The notes below the pieces were generated by a model that was given only the letters and a program-made list of their open reading frames with translations, was not told the origin of the DNA and did no database searches. Of a stretch of DNA of 64,000 nt, positions 55,701 through 63,500 are shown in pieces. The position numbers and the translations under genes are program-made. The DNA is from Acanthaster planci (taxonomy: Eukaryota > Echinodermata > Asteroidea > Valvatida > Acanthasteridae), in NCBI RefSeq assembly GCF_001949145.1, contig NW_019091379.1:694532-758531 (forward strand). Direction: 5' to 3'. Within the stretch, counting starts at the first letter, position 1; each line of letters opens with the position of its first letter.

Positions 55701-57518
55701 TGAGTGACACTTGATAATTGCACATTGGGAACCAGACCTAAGGCTCTTATATCAATCGGCAATTTAATTCATCACTTTAGGTAGTCAGCTTAGCAACTTG
55801 AAAGCATCACAGGTTCTTTACTCTCATTCCATCATATGTAGCATTTTGATTCTGAGTTTTTCCCTTCCCAACAATACTTCCCCAACATATCCCTGATGCA
55901 CAGATTTCATCACTGGTCTTTGAATATGGCATCCACTTTTCACTCAGATTCAAATCAACCTCATCCCCAGAGTGACGAGCAGTGCGCCCATACATCTACG
56001 GTACCTGCTCTTTCACCCTGGTAGCAGAGCATTCGCATATCCTAAAATGTTGGATATGCATGTTTACAAGGAGTAGTTCAGTGACTGAATCTACTTTCAA
56101 TCAGCATTCATTTGTGTGTGAAAGCAATTCTTCATAGCATGTTGGATCCAAGAGCATCATGTTTTAAGTTAAAATCTTAATATGTTATTCAGCTAATATG
56201 TGATGTCACAGTTTGCATCGAACAGTGGAAAAGGGGATTATTTATGAAAAAAGGGATTATTTATGGAAAGGGGATTATTTATNNNNNNNNNNNNNNNNNN
56301 NNNNNNNNNNNNNNNNNNNNNNNNNNNNNNNNNNNNNNNNNNNNNNNNNNNNNNNNNNNNNNNNNNNNNNNNNNNNNNNNNNNNNNNNNNNNNNNNNNNN
56401 NNNNNNNNNNNNNNNNNNNNNNNNNNNNNNNNNNNNNNNNNNNNNNNNNNNNNNNNNNNNNNNNNNNNNNNNNNNNNNNNNNNNNNNNNNNNNNNNNNNN
56501 NNNNNNNNNNNNNNNNNNNNNNNNNNNNNNNNNNNNNNNNNNNNNNNNNNNNNNNNNNNNNNNNNNNNNNNNNNNNNNNNNNNNNNNNNNNNNNNNNNNN
56601 NNNNNNNNNNNNNNNNNNNNNNNNNNNNNNNNNNNNNNNNNNNNNNNNNNNNNNNNNNNNNNNNNNNNNNNNNNNNNNNNNNNNNNNNNNNNNNNNNNNN
56701 NNNNNNNNNNNNNNNNNNNNNNNNNNNNNNNNNNNNNNNNNNNNNNNNNNNNNNNNNNNNNNNNNNNNNNNNNNNNNNNNNNNNNNNNNNNNNNNNNNNN
56801 NNNNNNNNNNNNNNNNNNNNNNNNNNNNNNNNNNNNNNNNNNNNNNNNNNNNNNNNNNNNNNNNNNNNNNNNNNNNNNNNNNNNNNNNNNNNNNNNNNNN
56901 NNNNNNNNNNNNNNNNNNNNNNNNNNNNNNNNNNNNNNNNNNNNNNNNNNNNNNNNNNNNNNNNNNNNNNNNNNNNNNNNNNNNNNNNNNNNNNNNNNNN
57001 NNNNNNNNNNNNNNNNNNNNNNNNNNNNNNNNNNNNNNNNNNNNNNNNNNNNNNNNNNNNNNNNNNNNNNNNNNNNNNNNNNNNNNNNNNNNNNNNNNNN
57101 NNNNNNNNNNNNNNNNNNNNNNNNNNNNNNNNNNNNNNNNNNNNNNNNNNNNNNNNNNNNNNNNNNNNNNNNNNNNNNNNNNNAGCGGTCTTATGTTGGT
57201 CTTGTGATGGTCTTGTGGGGTCTTCTGATGGTCTTAAGAGACAACACCCGTACAAAATGTGCATTTCCCCAGCAAGAATTTGAAAGAGATTGGGTCAACT
57301 CAGTCCCAGATAGATTCAGCCTTAAAAAGGCCTCTGCTCTTGAATCTGTACAGTCTTTCTAAAGATATCGGTCTTTCTTCGTTCTCTTTTTTTTGTAGAC
57401 AAGTAAAAGAAAGCGAGGCTCCATCAAGAACAAGCCCGTCGTGAAGAAAGGCAAACGCAAGACAGCTGCCCGCAAGACCTCACCCAAGACGACCAGCAAG
57501 AAACAGCGTACCAAGTAG
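22451..57518 (+). CDS. STT3B: STT3B, catalytic subunit of oligosaccharyltransferase (whole coding span, 18 exons)
   Basis: STT3B transfers the preassembled glycan from dolichol diphosphate to asparagine of N-X-S/T sites in the ER lumen; the STT3B complex mainly handles sites missed during translocation. The joined exons give 842 residues (human about 826) with every phase closing. Catalytic motifs are all present: EFDPW with D103, the DNE motif at D221-E223, SVSE with E405, WWDYG at 610-614, and D677-INK-680 with M684. The N-terminal half is a multi-pass membrane domain, the rest a lumenal domain. STT3B rather than STT3A is indicated by the long N-terminal tail, the AGKVRK...GLG segment in exon 13 and the Lys-rich [10 protein letters not shown] tail. 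Sequons N622, N629, N633 and N647 fit the self-glycosylated region of the family. Introns range from 124 bp to 9.7 kb. Confidence 0.97.
22765..32424 (+). other. STT3B intron 1
   Basis: A 9.66-kb intron with no recognisable coding sequence. It is rich in the palindromes ACATGTACATGTA (for example 28728-28741 and 30823-30835), TACCGGTA (24546, 28826, 29942) and TAGGCCTA (22879, 23109, 24091). The 15-bp minisatellite at 32015-32209 lies near its 3' end. Short open frames on both strands show no homology that I recognise. Confidence 0.8.
32015..32209. repeat. 15-bp minisatellite, about 13 copies (CATGCCTCCAAAGCC)
   Basis: Consensus CATGCCTCCAAAGCC with mostly single-base variation (CATGCC, CACGCC, CCTGCC). 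The unit length is a multiple of three and contains no stop, so the frames stay open across it on both strands. This explains overlapping Pro/Lys/Ser-rich and Trp/Gly-rich open frames that are not genes. It ends about 215 bp before exon 2. Confidence 0.95.
32425..32533 (+). CDS. STT3B: STT3B exon 2
   Basis: 109 bp between TTTTTGCAG and GGCACT|GTAAGT; enters in phase 2, leaves in phase 0. Product [20 protein letters not shown], then [16 protein letters not shown]. This is the first lumenal loop immediately after EFDPW and is almost identical to vertebrate STT3B. Confidence 0.97.
32534..33757 (+). other. STT3B intron 2
   Basis: 1.22 kb from GTAAGT to TTGGCTACAG. No gene or clear repeat is seen apart from T-rich runs near 33145. 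Confidence 0.85.
33758..33867 (+). CDS. STT3B: STT3B exon 3
   Basis: 110 bp, phase 0 in and phase 2 out (CTCTTCAG|GTACTA). Product [20 protein letters not shown], then [16 protein letters not shown] plus a split Ser. It matches the family segment VYPGLM...IHW...[12 protein letters not shown], covering the end of the first lumenal loop and the next membrane helix. Confidence 0.96.
33915..34152 (+). mobile_element. tRNA-derived SINE, 5' truncated, with ATA tail
   Basis: A Pol III B-box-like GGGTTTGAATCCCGG lies at 33928-33942. A conserved SINE body follows (GATTGGGTTTTGCAGTCCC, then CTGGGTTTTTCCTCCCACC), and the element ends in a repeated ATA tail near 34138-34151. The A box is not recognisable, so the tRNA head is incomplete. 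It inserted just after exon 3, in the sense orientation. Confidence 0.65.
34438..34498 (-). repeat. short hairpin, 25-bp arms, 11-base loop
   Basis: The left arm (34438-34462) and right arm (34474-34498) are inverted repeats with three mismatches on the plus strand, all A/C type. In a minus-strand transcript those three become G-U wobbles, giving an uninterrupted 25-pair stem. Size and shape resemble a small microRNA precursor, but there is no proof of expression. It could be a tiny transposon relic. Confidence 0.6.
35949..36304. mobile_element. TA-flanked MITE, family 1 (356 bp)
   Basis: The ends CGGGCGTTTCACTATAGTGCGCC and, inverted, CGGGCGATTCACAATAGCGCGCC are close matches; TA lies directly outside both. 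The inner left part, containing GTTGGCCAATCACAATGCGCG, is shared with the element at 49222-49387. No transposase is present. Confidence 0.75.
37773..38005 (+). mobile_element. foldback MITE, family 2, copy A (233 bp)
   Basis: Terminal inverted repeats of about 30 bp begin GGGGCCAATTTCATAGAGCT and end with the reverse complement. The internal part (AAAGGTTACCAGCTCAAACT and onward) recurs inverted at 47430-47662. It ends 110 bp upstream of exon 4. It makes a spurious 66-codon open frame that is not a gene. Confidence 0.8.
38116..38204 (+). CDS. STT3B: STT3B exon 4
   Basis: 89 bp after TCTGTTTGCAG, ending GCTATTG|GTAAGG in phase 1. Its first base completes Ser178; it then reads [20 protein letters not shown] and LLAACFIAI. 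The segment [16 protein letters not shown] matches the family's [16 protein letters not shown], a membrane helix leading into the second catalytic loop. Confidence 0.96.
38205..41228 (+). other. STT3B intron 4
   Basis: A 3.0-kb intron. It carries the 20-bp minisatellite at 38450-38766 and a C-run near 39257. No gene is recognised; a 135-codon minus-strand open frame around 39.2-39.6 kb has no homology that I can see. Confidence 0.8.
38450..38766. repeat. 20-bp minisatellite, 15 full copies (GTGAGTCAGAGTAAACAGAG)
   Basis: Fifteen near-identical 20-bp units with few variants. The variant pair ATGAGTCAGGG / TAACCAGAGG occurs twice, 140 bp apart, showing that a seven-unit block was itself duplicated. 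Twelve units contain CAGAG|GTGAGT, a 5' splice-site match in the gene's own sense. Twelve (overlapping) units contain TGAGTCA, the AP-1 consensus. It begins about 245 bp after the genuine exon 4 donor. Confidence 0.95.
41229..41317 (+). CDS. STT3B: STT3B exon 5
   Basis: 89 bp between TCTTCCAG and TTGTGG|GTAAGG; enters in phase 1, leaves in phase 0. Product [20 protein letters not shown], then [10 protein letters not shown]. It holds the second acidic motif (D221-N-E223), which binds the metal and the lipid-linked oligosaccharide. Human has [10 protein letters not shown], so Tyr replaces Phe before the motif. Confidence 0.97.
41318..44779 (+). other. STT3B intron 5
   Basis: A 3.46-kb intron. 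No gene or complete mobile element is recognised; TAGGCCTA at 42170 and TACCGGTA at 44212 are examples of the recurrent palindromes. Confidence 0.8.
44780..44845 (+). CDS. STT3B: STT3B exon 6
   Basis: 66 bp, phase 0 at both ends (TCTCCACAG before, TATATG|GTAAGG after). Product [20 protein letters not shown] plus YM. The middle is divergent from vertebrates (VKTGSVFWTMCCCLSYFYM) but length and borders agree. Confidence 0.94.
44884..45056. mobile_element. pogo/Tigger-like MITE (173 bp) with TA target duplication
   Basis: The left end CAGTTGAACCTCGTTAATA and the inverted right end CAGTCGACTCTCGTTAATA differ by 3 of 19 bases; TA lies immediately outside both (44882-44883 and 45057-45058). These are typical ends of pogo-type members of the Tc1/mariner superfamily. 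No transposase frame. It sits 38 bp after exon 6. Confidence 0.85.
45940..46100 (-). mobile_element. CORE-SINE (MIR-like), antisense to STT3B
   Basis: On the minus strand a tRNA-like head carries TCCTAGTGGTTAGG (A-box region, 46078-46092) and GGTTCAAATCC (a B box, 46041-46051). CTGTGACCTTGGGCAAGTCA (46003-46022) follows, then CTTTAATCC. That last part matches the conserved core shared by vertebrate MIR and other CORE-SINEs. The 3' limit is uncertain. The head starts about 55 bp upstream of exon 7. Confidence 0.8.
46156..46255 (+). CDS. STT3B: STT3B exon 7 (followed by a GC donor)
   Basis: 100 bp after CTGACTGCAG. Product [20 protein letters not shown], then [13 protein letters not shown] and the first base of an Ala codon. 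The exon ends TAG|GCAAGT. Only this GC donor gives the phase needed by exon 8 and restores the family sequence (human VYIAYSTFY, here IYVAFSVFY). A GT four bases earlier would break the frame. Confidence 0.95.
46256..46637 (+). other. STT3B intron 7, GC-AG type
   Basis: 382 bp starting GCAAGTCATC and ending TTCTTCTGCAG. The donor AG|GCAAGT is the consensus for the minor GC-AG class spliced by the major spliceosome. No other feature except TACCGGTA at 46516. Confidence 0.9.
46638..46736 (+). CDS. STT3B: STT3B exon 8
   Basis: 99 bp; enters with two bases of an Ala codon and leaves in phase 1 (GCAGCAG|GTATGA). Product [20 protein letters not shown], then [25 protein letters not shown] is a near-invariant lumenal segment in STT3 proteins. 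Confidence 0.97.
46737..48170 (+). other. STT3B intron 8
   Basis: 1.43 kb. Contains the inverted copy of the family 2 MITE at 47430-47662. No gene is recognised. Confidence 0.85.
47430..47662 (-). mobile_element. foldback MITE, family 2, copy B (inverted relative to copy A)
   Basis: The right end reads GCTTAAGCAGCTCTATGAAA, then TTGGCCCC, identical to the right end of copy A. The internal segment TGAGTTTGAGCTGGTAACCT is the reverse complement of the copy A interior, so the element is in the other orientation. The left terminal repeat is decayed. Confidence 0.75.
48171..48317 (+). CDS. STT3B: STT3B exon 9
   Basis: 147 bp between GCAACTCCAG and TATGCAG|GTATAG, phase 1 in and out. Product [20 protein letters not shown], then [20 protein letters not shown] and AVVLLTYA: two membrane helices joined by a basic cytosolic turn. 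Confidence 0.96.
48442..48490 (+). CDS. STT3B: STT3B exon 10 (49-bp small exon)
   Basis: A very short exon between GTGCTTAACAG and ACTGG|GTAAGT. It enters in phase 1 and leaves in phase 2. Product [15 protein letters not shown] flanked by split glycines. [10 protein letters not shown] is diagnostic of STT3; human has WDTG where this protein has YDTG. The intron before it is only 124 bp. Confidence 0.96.
48491..49436 (+). other. STT3B intron 10
   Basis: 0.95 kb. The 3' third is a foldback MITE (49222-49387) ending 49 bp before exon 11. No coding region is recognised. Confidence 0.85.
49222..49387. mobile_element. TA-flanked foldback MITE, family 1 (166 bp, near-complete hairpin)
   Basis: Two arms of about 75 bp, roughly 90% complementary, meet around 49300-49312 (loop containing GCGCGTTTGG). 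Outer ends carry TTCACAATAGTGC and its complement; TA flanks both sides (49220-49221 and 49388-49389). It shares its terminal 75 bp with the 35949-36304 element, so it looks like a shortened, fully palindromic derivative. Confidence 0.85.
49437..49591 (+). CDS. STT3B: STT3B exon 11 (SVSE motif)
   Basis: 155 bp between CACCCTCAAG and GTTTTCA|GTAAGT; enters in phase 2 and leaves in phase 1. Product [20 protein letters not shown], then [20 protein letters not shown] and [11 protein letters not shown]. It contains E405 of SVSE in the mobile external loop that closes over the acceptor peptide. Nearly identical to human. Confidence 0.98.
49592..50070 (+). other. STT3B intron 11
   Basis: 479 bp, GTAAGT to TAATCGACAG. 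No feature of note. Confidence 0.85.
50071..50300 (+). CDS. STT3B: STT3B exon 12 (with acidic loop)
   Basis: 230 bp ending GACAAG|GTCAGA in phase 0. Product [20 protein letters not shown], then [20 protein letters not shown], then a strongly charged stretch ([20 protein letters not shown]) and [23 protein letters not shown] is conserved. The acidic stretch occupies the same loop as the shorter, acidic insertion of human STT3B, a region that varies between species. Confidence 0.95.
50301..50891 (+). other. STT3B intron 12
   Basis: 591 bp from GTCAGA to CTCTTCAG. No gene or repeat is recognised. Confidence 0.85.
50892..51079 (+). CDS. STT3B: STT3B exon 13
   Basis: 188 bp; phase 0 in, phase 2 out (GACGG|GTGAGA). 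Product [20 protein letters not shown], then the last membrane helix [20 protein letters not shown] and [24 protein letters not shown]...GLG is the stretch that marks the gene as STT3B rather than STT3A. Confidence 0.96.
51080..52061 (+). other. STT3B intron 13
   Basis: 0.98 kb. The segment from about 51740 to 52035, with GGATCC near its right end and opposed G- and C-rich tracts, looks like a decayed foldback transposon related to the one at 18048. No coding region is recognised. Confidence 0.7.
52062..52233 (+). CDS. STT3B: STT3B exon 14 (WWDYG motif)
   Basis: 172 bp after TTTCTGGACAG; enters in phase 2, leaves in phase 0 at GCACTG|GTAAGG. Product [62 protein letters not shown] (610-614) recognises the +2 Ser/Thr of the acceptor sequon. 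Sequons at N622, N629 and N633. The donor and the last 9-10 exon bases are repeated three more times downstream. Confidence 0.98.
52222..52550 (+). repeat. four-copy tandem duplication that includes the exon 14 splice donor
   Basis: A unit beginning CATAGCACTG|GTAAGG is present four times, with GTAAGG at 52234, 52314, 52395 and 52476 (periods of 80, 81 and 81). The first copy holds the real end of exon 14; the others reproduce its last bases and an intact donor inside the intron. Units share ACATTGGAGTGTTTGCTCGT and CGTGGGTGAAATCACGCTT. They differ at a few sites only, so the expansion is recent. Confidence 0.95.
52234..52974 (+). other. STT3B intron 14
   Basis: 741 bp, nearly half of which is the donor-containing tandem duplication. 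The remainder to CTTCCCTCAG shows nothing of note. Confidence 0.85.
52975..53148 (+). CDS. STT3B: STT3B exon 15 (DK motif)
   Basis: 174 bp, phase 0 at both ends (ATTAGA|GTAAGC). Product [58 protein letters not shown]. It includes sequon N647 and the second sequon-binding motif, D677-I-N-K680 with M684, which sits beside WWDYG in STT3 structures. Only a few changes from human. Confidence 0.98.
53149..54375 (+). other. STT3B intron 15
   Basis: 1.23 kb. No gene or defined repeat is recognised. Confidence 0.8.
54376..54489 (+). CDS. STT3B: STT3B exon 16
   Basis: 114 bp, phase 0 at both ends (CTGTGCAG before, ATGCAG|GTATGC after). Product [20 protein letters not shown], then [18 protein letters not shown]. 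Matches the lumenal-domain segment of vertebrate STT3B without gaps. Confidence 0.97.
54490..55386 (+). other. STT3B intron 16
   Basis: 0.9 kb, GTATGC to CCCCCTCCAG. No gene or defined repeat is recognised. Confidence 0.85.
55387..55590 (+). CDS. STT3B: STT3B exon 17
   Basis: 204 bp, phase 0 at both ends (AAGAAG|GTAGGG). Product [68 protein letters not shown]. The end of the globular lumenal domain and the start of the basic tail. Codon use is GC-rich compared with flanking introns. Confidence 0.97.
56224..56282. repeat. tandem repeat at left edge of the gap (GGGGATTATTTATGAAAA type)
   Basis: Three copies of an about 19-bp unit containing GGGATTATTTAT run directly into the N block, so the array probably continues into it. 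Confidence 0.85.
56283..57183. other. assembly gap (901 N)
   Basis: A run of N inside STT3B intron 17, bounded by unlike tandem repeats on each side. Confidence 0.99.
57186..57237. repeat. tandem repeat at right edge of the gap (GGTCTTGTGAT type)
   Basis: About five imperfect copies of a 10-11-bp unit containing GGTCTT directly follow the N block. The unit differs from that on the left side of the gap. Confidence 0.8.
57399..57518 (+). CDS. STT3B: STT3B exon 18 (C-terminal basic tail and stop)
   Basis: 120 bp after TTTTTTTTGTAG to the TAG at 57516-57518. Product [20 protein letters not shown], then [29 protein letters not shown]...KKGK corresponds to KRKRGYIKNK...KKGK of human STT3B. The tail is about 15-16 residues longer than the human one and is extremely Lys/Arg-rich. 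Confidence 0.95.
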   Translation, partial: TSKRKRGSIKNKPVVKKGKRKTAARKTSPKTTSKKQRTK

Positions 57519-60500
57519 GCTCTGAGACGAGCACCAGACTTCTCAATGCATATATACTTTTTAATTTGAAGAAAACAATGACAAGAATCATTTGACCACT
57601 GACGCATGCAGAGTTTTGGAACTCTGTAAAAATGTTGCTGGAGTTCCTTCAGCTGTTGGCGACATGAGAGCATCAGTGTGTCGGATGTCGGTTGTCAAAG
57701 TTTTCATGTAGCCGTAGATGAGACGTTCGTTTTCCCTGATCTTGAAACACCAGTGATTTGCCTGTTCTGCTTTGGGCAGATGCTGTTGAAGAAATGTCCC
57801 TGATTTGTTTTACCGTTTGCTTCAGAGAACAGTTATTTGAGAAATCTCGTAAAGCACTGTTTCTACCCCGTATCTTAGAATTGAGGGAATGTACATCAAC
57901 ATCACCAATGAATTATTTGGGTTAGTTTTGTACAGCGGTTGTATGACTTTTCTCAGTGAGAATTAATTCAGTGTGATGGGAAAATCTCTTAATACCGTAG
58001 CAGCATGTTAGAATGTGATGTTAATGACAACCATAGATAACAAGATGTTTTGATCATTTTATGAAGATCCTCTCTCATGCAATTAAAACAAAAAAAGCAG
58101 CTCTATACCCCGTCTTACCAAGGTGGTTTTATGTCGCTTCCTGAATGAAAGTGAGTTTAAATGACGCCACCCAGTACTGTAAGTATGTTCCTCCAAACGT
58201 TGTGCATACATTGCTTGAAGAATTATGTTTTGGCAAAGAGCTAGTCAAATATCCCAACTGCAAGCGTTTGCTTAAGGGCTTACTTTGCTTCAGTTCATTA
58301 CAAGTGTGTTGTGACTCAGATTGTTGGTCATAGTTGATGTTCTTACGAACAGCTCGCGCTCAGCTTTGCCATACCAGGACCAGTTAGGGAGAATTCTGGC
58401 CGCCTCAGCCGATGGTTTTCACAAGCAGTTTGCTACTATGTTGTTTTTCAACTCTCAAAAACCTGTGAGGGGATTTGTCATTTGAAATAAGTGTATAGAA
58501 AGTAGGAATTAGGAAGGTCTCGGTCTTGACAAAATGCATCAATATGGCATCATTTCTGTGAAATGTTTCACCCAAACAGTACAATTATTGGCAGGATAAT
58601 CGAAGTCCAAGCAAGTGAAGCCTAATTTTATTCTGGTTTTCTGGGTGTGATTTCTAGCAAGAGAGGACTTGACTTAAATGCCAGCCGACAGAAATCACAT
58701 TCCTTGAGTCCTAATTGTAAAAATCAGATCAGTGGGCTTCACTGTGCGAGGATGGCTGTTAATTTCTCTTGAATGTAATTATTAGAATATTGGGTGTATG
58801 ATAATTTCTCAGTTTATACAACTTTGAAAAAGTTAATGGTGAGATTCTGTCTGTCCTGTCTGTATGTTTCATGCGTTTCTGATTATGTAGTGGGCACCAG
58901 TGAAAGAGATATCTCATTGCGAGTTTAATGTCTGTGGGTGAAGGGCATCAAGTGCATTGTTCTACTTTATGCATAATCAGTATGGTTCGGCAGTGAACTG
59001 TAGTCATGCATATTCATGAGAGGGAGGTCAGTTTTGCTGGACGTTTGCTCTCAGCCTCTTTGCATAGGAACTGTAGGTAGAGCTTCATGGCTCACTCTTC
59101 AGGGCGAAGACAGTGTGACCATGCGGGAAAGGACTGCCAGAGTTGTGGCTCCGTCTGCTGTCAGCTCGTCCCTGCACACTGGCAAAGACTCAGTCCTAGC
59201 TCTAGACACCTAGATTAAGACCTGGCCTGTCTGCTGTTAACAGCATTGAGCAGGGTCAATCAGTCATTGGCACATGCTGGCTGACAATGGTAACACTACT
59301 TCAGTCGACTGTGCAGGTCAAATCTACCAAGACCAGTCTCACATATATCACAATATGCAGAGGGAACCTGAGTCATAGATTGCTAGAGTGAGGTTCGACT
59401 GTGGTTGAACTAGTAATGTTCTCTACTTCTTCACATTTTCTCCATAGTTATGCCACCAGACTACCGAATGGGCACATCTTTGTAAAAAGTTGGACCATTA
59501 CCAGACTAGTCTCAGGCTTCATATAGGTCTTGCTTGTTTCACTTTTCGGGTGAAAACTGTAGAAGGAAAGTCACCTTTTAAAATTGAACTGAGAGGAGGC
59601 CTTATCTTAGCCTCAAGAAAATGTATTTTGCGAGTAAGGGCGGCATGATTTTTTTCAGTTTGTTTCCCTACAGTCGGGGTCTTTGCCATGTACTCCAATA
59701 TTGCAGCGAGAGAAGTTTGTTGGGGGGGTTGAGGGATTGTGTAGTAGCAAAAAATGCTTTGCGTCTGGCTTCAGACATTCGTTAGTAAACACAGGTTCTT
59801 TTAAATACCTACCAAAATGCACCTTCCCCGTCCTTACTTAAATCATGTGACAGAATAGATCTCTATCATAAGGCGGCCATTTTGCTTGTCCACTATTCAA
59901 AGCAATGTAACCAAACTGGGGCTGGAAGGAAAAATAGTCTGTTCCCTTTAATCAACATGTGAAGTTGTATCACTATTGCTGATGGGTCTTCAGGGAACTA
60001 GACAAACATGGCAGCAGCATGATAAGGGTTATAGTAGCAAGCATTGGAGGCTTAACATTGCGACGTCATGACAAATTACAGTGCTGCATAGTTCAGGTCG
60101 CCAACAAGACCAGATATGGAAATATTCACCCCACGTTCCACTGTGTGTCCACTGTAAATATTGAATGTTACGAAGATAATTTCCTGAACAGAACACTCTG
60201 TGAAACGTAAAAAACCTCATGGAAATTTGTGAGCGGATTTATTCATTATGTGTAGGTACTTACTTGGAGAACAGTCTGTAAATAATTTTCCAAACACAAG
60301 AGATGATTTGCCATATGCAGGTATTGATGACTTGATGTCAGATGGACGTTCAGACCACAGAATACAATCATATGCATAATTTCAGTCACATGATTTTTGA
60401 CGGTCAGTGCTCAGTAAGCCTTTTGCGAGTTAAATTTGAATAGAATCTTGAACACTGAGTCCCTTAAATTCACGTGAACATAACAATTTGAATTCTCCAC

Positions 60501-63500
60501 ACTAAAGACGCTGTTGCTATACCTTGTGATTCAGGGCAAGCTTTTGCTTAGTTACAAAAGAGACGCCTTGCAACAATACACTGTTCTCAATGGATAAGAA
60601 GGGCACAAAGGAACAATCCATTCCAGAGATGGTGGTCGCTATGCAAAAGCTCGCTCCGAGTCACGAGGTACAGCAACAGTGTCTTTAGTCTGGGGAATTC
60701 AAATTGTTACGTTTATGTGCAATCTCATGCTCAGTGTACCAGATTTTATTCAAATTAAACTTGCAAATGGCTTATTTACATAGATGCACACTGAACTGAG
60801 CGTGCTTTCACAGTATCTCAACATTTTGGCGTACATGAAATTACCAATAAAAATACTCAGATTCGAAACTGCATGCGCCTCCATGGACATGGTACGCTTC
60901 CTGAAATGCGTTTGCCCGTCATGTTACGTCACGTGAAAAACCTCTATACGCTATGTTGCAATTCTGGATTGAGTTTTCACATTGTCTGTATTGGATAGGA
61001 TGTTCAAGATTTGTTAAATGAAGCGCATTCTCAGACTACATGTACTCTTAGTGCTCTCTTTGATCTTTTGTAGGTATTTACACAAGTGAACAAATGTATT
61101 TTTGTACTGTTTTTTTTTGTTTTCCTGTATGCATGGTGGTAATGGGTGTGGTCTCGATACATTCAGACGTGTATTTTTTTTCCCCCGATGTGATGTTGTA
61201 GAGGGTTTTTCCAATAGTGTACATTTTGTTGGAAGAATGTTGTTACCCAGAGCAGAATGAGCCATGTTGTCTGTTTTGGGTGCCATGGGTTCTGTGTAAA
61301 TGTGACTTTACACAGTGAGTCATTGCCTTTAGATAAGGGAATAAATCTCGGCCAGGAATGTTTAAGACCAGAACAGGGGTATGGATGCTGGAAGTGCCTG
61401 AGCTGAAGACAAGGGACATTATCAGCATGCTAGCCATGCATATATATATATTCATAAATACCCTGTGAGTCACAAAGGCAAAACAACTTTTTAAAATTAT
61501 AACTTTCCAATGATTTTGCTCAGCATAGGTACATTATGTTGTTCAAACATCCCTCCAGCTGTATTATGGTATGTTAAGGTAATAGGTTACCCATAATGCA
61601 TTGCAATGTCTGTTCTCAAAATTTGATTGATCTGTGAGGGTGGAAGAGATGAATGAAAGGAAGATGCAAAGCACTGTGGGTAACTTGTTGTCACAATCAT
61701 TGTAAATGTGCATACATATTTCATACAAATGTTTCATTGACAAGTGGAAGTGGTCACCCTGGATCACACAGTAAACTGTGTATGTCATATTAGAGCCCAA
61801 AGAAATCATGTCCTTAATACTACAGGGCCATGAGTGCCTTCAGGACTGGCTGGAGTTGGGTGATGAGTGAATTCATTTGTATGATGCGTATTTGTACTTG
61901 CCAGAGTATTAAGGACTTTTCAGACTTGGGAGGACACTTAGGCAGCTGAAGGCAAATTTCTGATGTTCAGATCTGCACATTCCCAGGATGCCCTGAAAAT
62001 AATTACAAGGCACGGAACACTTTTGAATGTTTTCCTGTTAAGCTTTTTCCCTGTCTCTTAAGTCATTTTTTTCCCATAATGTCCTGAAGTTCAAATATGG
62101 ATTTTTTTCCGGTACTTTGTGATTCCAGTTAGGTTGTGTGTTTAAAAAAGGGAACAAAATTCACCTTGAAAATTGCTGGGTAGGTTAAAGCGTGCTTTAA
62201 TACAGTTTTTAAACGAAATTTACACTTACTTAAACAGAGTTAGATATTTCTGCTAAGTTGATTGAAATTAAGATTAAACTTCTTTGGGCATAGGATCAGT
62301 AATATGAAATACAAATGTAAAATTTCAGCAATTCCAAGTATGAGCCTAAGGCTTATTTGTATCAGCCAAATGTTGGAAAAGTGCATTTCTAAGATCAAAA
62401 GGAATTGCGGCAAATTTCTTGATGTTTAACAGTTGGTCTTCTTATACTACCAGCATAATGTTGGCATCTTACCAAGTTAACATCAATGGCTTGTTGTTTT
62501 CTGCATAGACAAGTACCCCTACCAATAAAAAAAATTGGTTTGTGTATTAAGTGTAAAAGGGGAGGAAAATGTGATATTAATGTTACTCTTAAAAGTTCAT
62601 GGTATTTCTAAGTAAGTTTAGTAAAAACTGGAATGTTTCTCTAGGTCAAAATTCACAACGATAAATGGCTTTCATTTTAAAACTTTTAATGGAGACGACT
62701 GTTTATTTGTGACGTTCAGTTCTGTACTCTTGGAGTAAACTGTCAGATGAATTATGGGATGGAAATAAAGTACATTGATGATAAAAGGTAGTTGGGGTTA
62801 AATTGATCTGCTTATGGATTTTGCTTTAAAATTTACCCATTGACAGATCTAAAGAGGTAACAGAGGCTGTGAGAATAATTGGGGGAAAATAAGGAAATAG
62901 ATTTTTTAGGCACATTTTTATTTCCTTCCCTGAGCGTGCCAAGTCTCCGAAATTGAGCTCCACCCAGAAAGGCCATAAAGGATAACAGAAGAAGCTTCCA
63001 AGTCCTCCCCCCCCCGAAAATGGCCCCCTCTGAAACTTTTTAAGCTGGATCTGCCCTTACGTCTACCATAAGATTTTTAGGATTTCGCAGGAGGGGCTTG
63101 ATACCCGTCGAAAGCTTAAAAGAATCAAGTTGAAATAGTTTTTCCCTGTTGTACCTTCATAGTTGAGGATTCAGCAGGGTTCTCAGCAAAATGAAGTTTT
63201 TCGGACGGTATAATACGATTATGGAAAATAATGCGGAGGATCACCCAAAGGAAAGTTTCATTCCTTCGAACATTGTCCCAACACCTGAAACCCAGTGGTC
63301 TTTTAAACACAATAGATGTTTCTCAGTAATTTGCGATGTGTTGTTGACTATCAAACTCTCCATTGGAAATCTCTGCGGGCGCACAATAGCTCATGTCTCG
63401 CCCCATTCAAGAGATTCACGGGCTGGCAGATCACTTTTGCGTCCCCACAAACAATTTCAACACCTTATGCATGCGTAGTGTCTTCATGCGTAAGCTGGTT

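Larger units (their letters stand above)
55591..57398 (+). other. STT3B intron 17 (contains an assembly gap)
   Basis: 1.81 kb including 901 N (56283-57183). Two different simple tandem repeats abut the gap on either side. Exons 17 and 18 join in phase and match the human tail without loss, so no essential exon needs to lie in the gap. Confidence 0.85.

Noticed and set aside
56213-57362. Open frames of 300-370 codons across 56.2-57.4 kb
   Set aside because: Almost entirely N; no sequence evidence.
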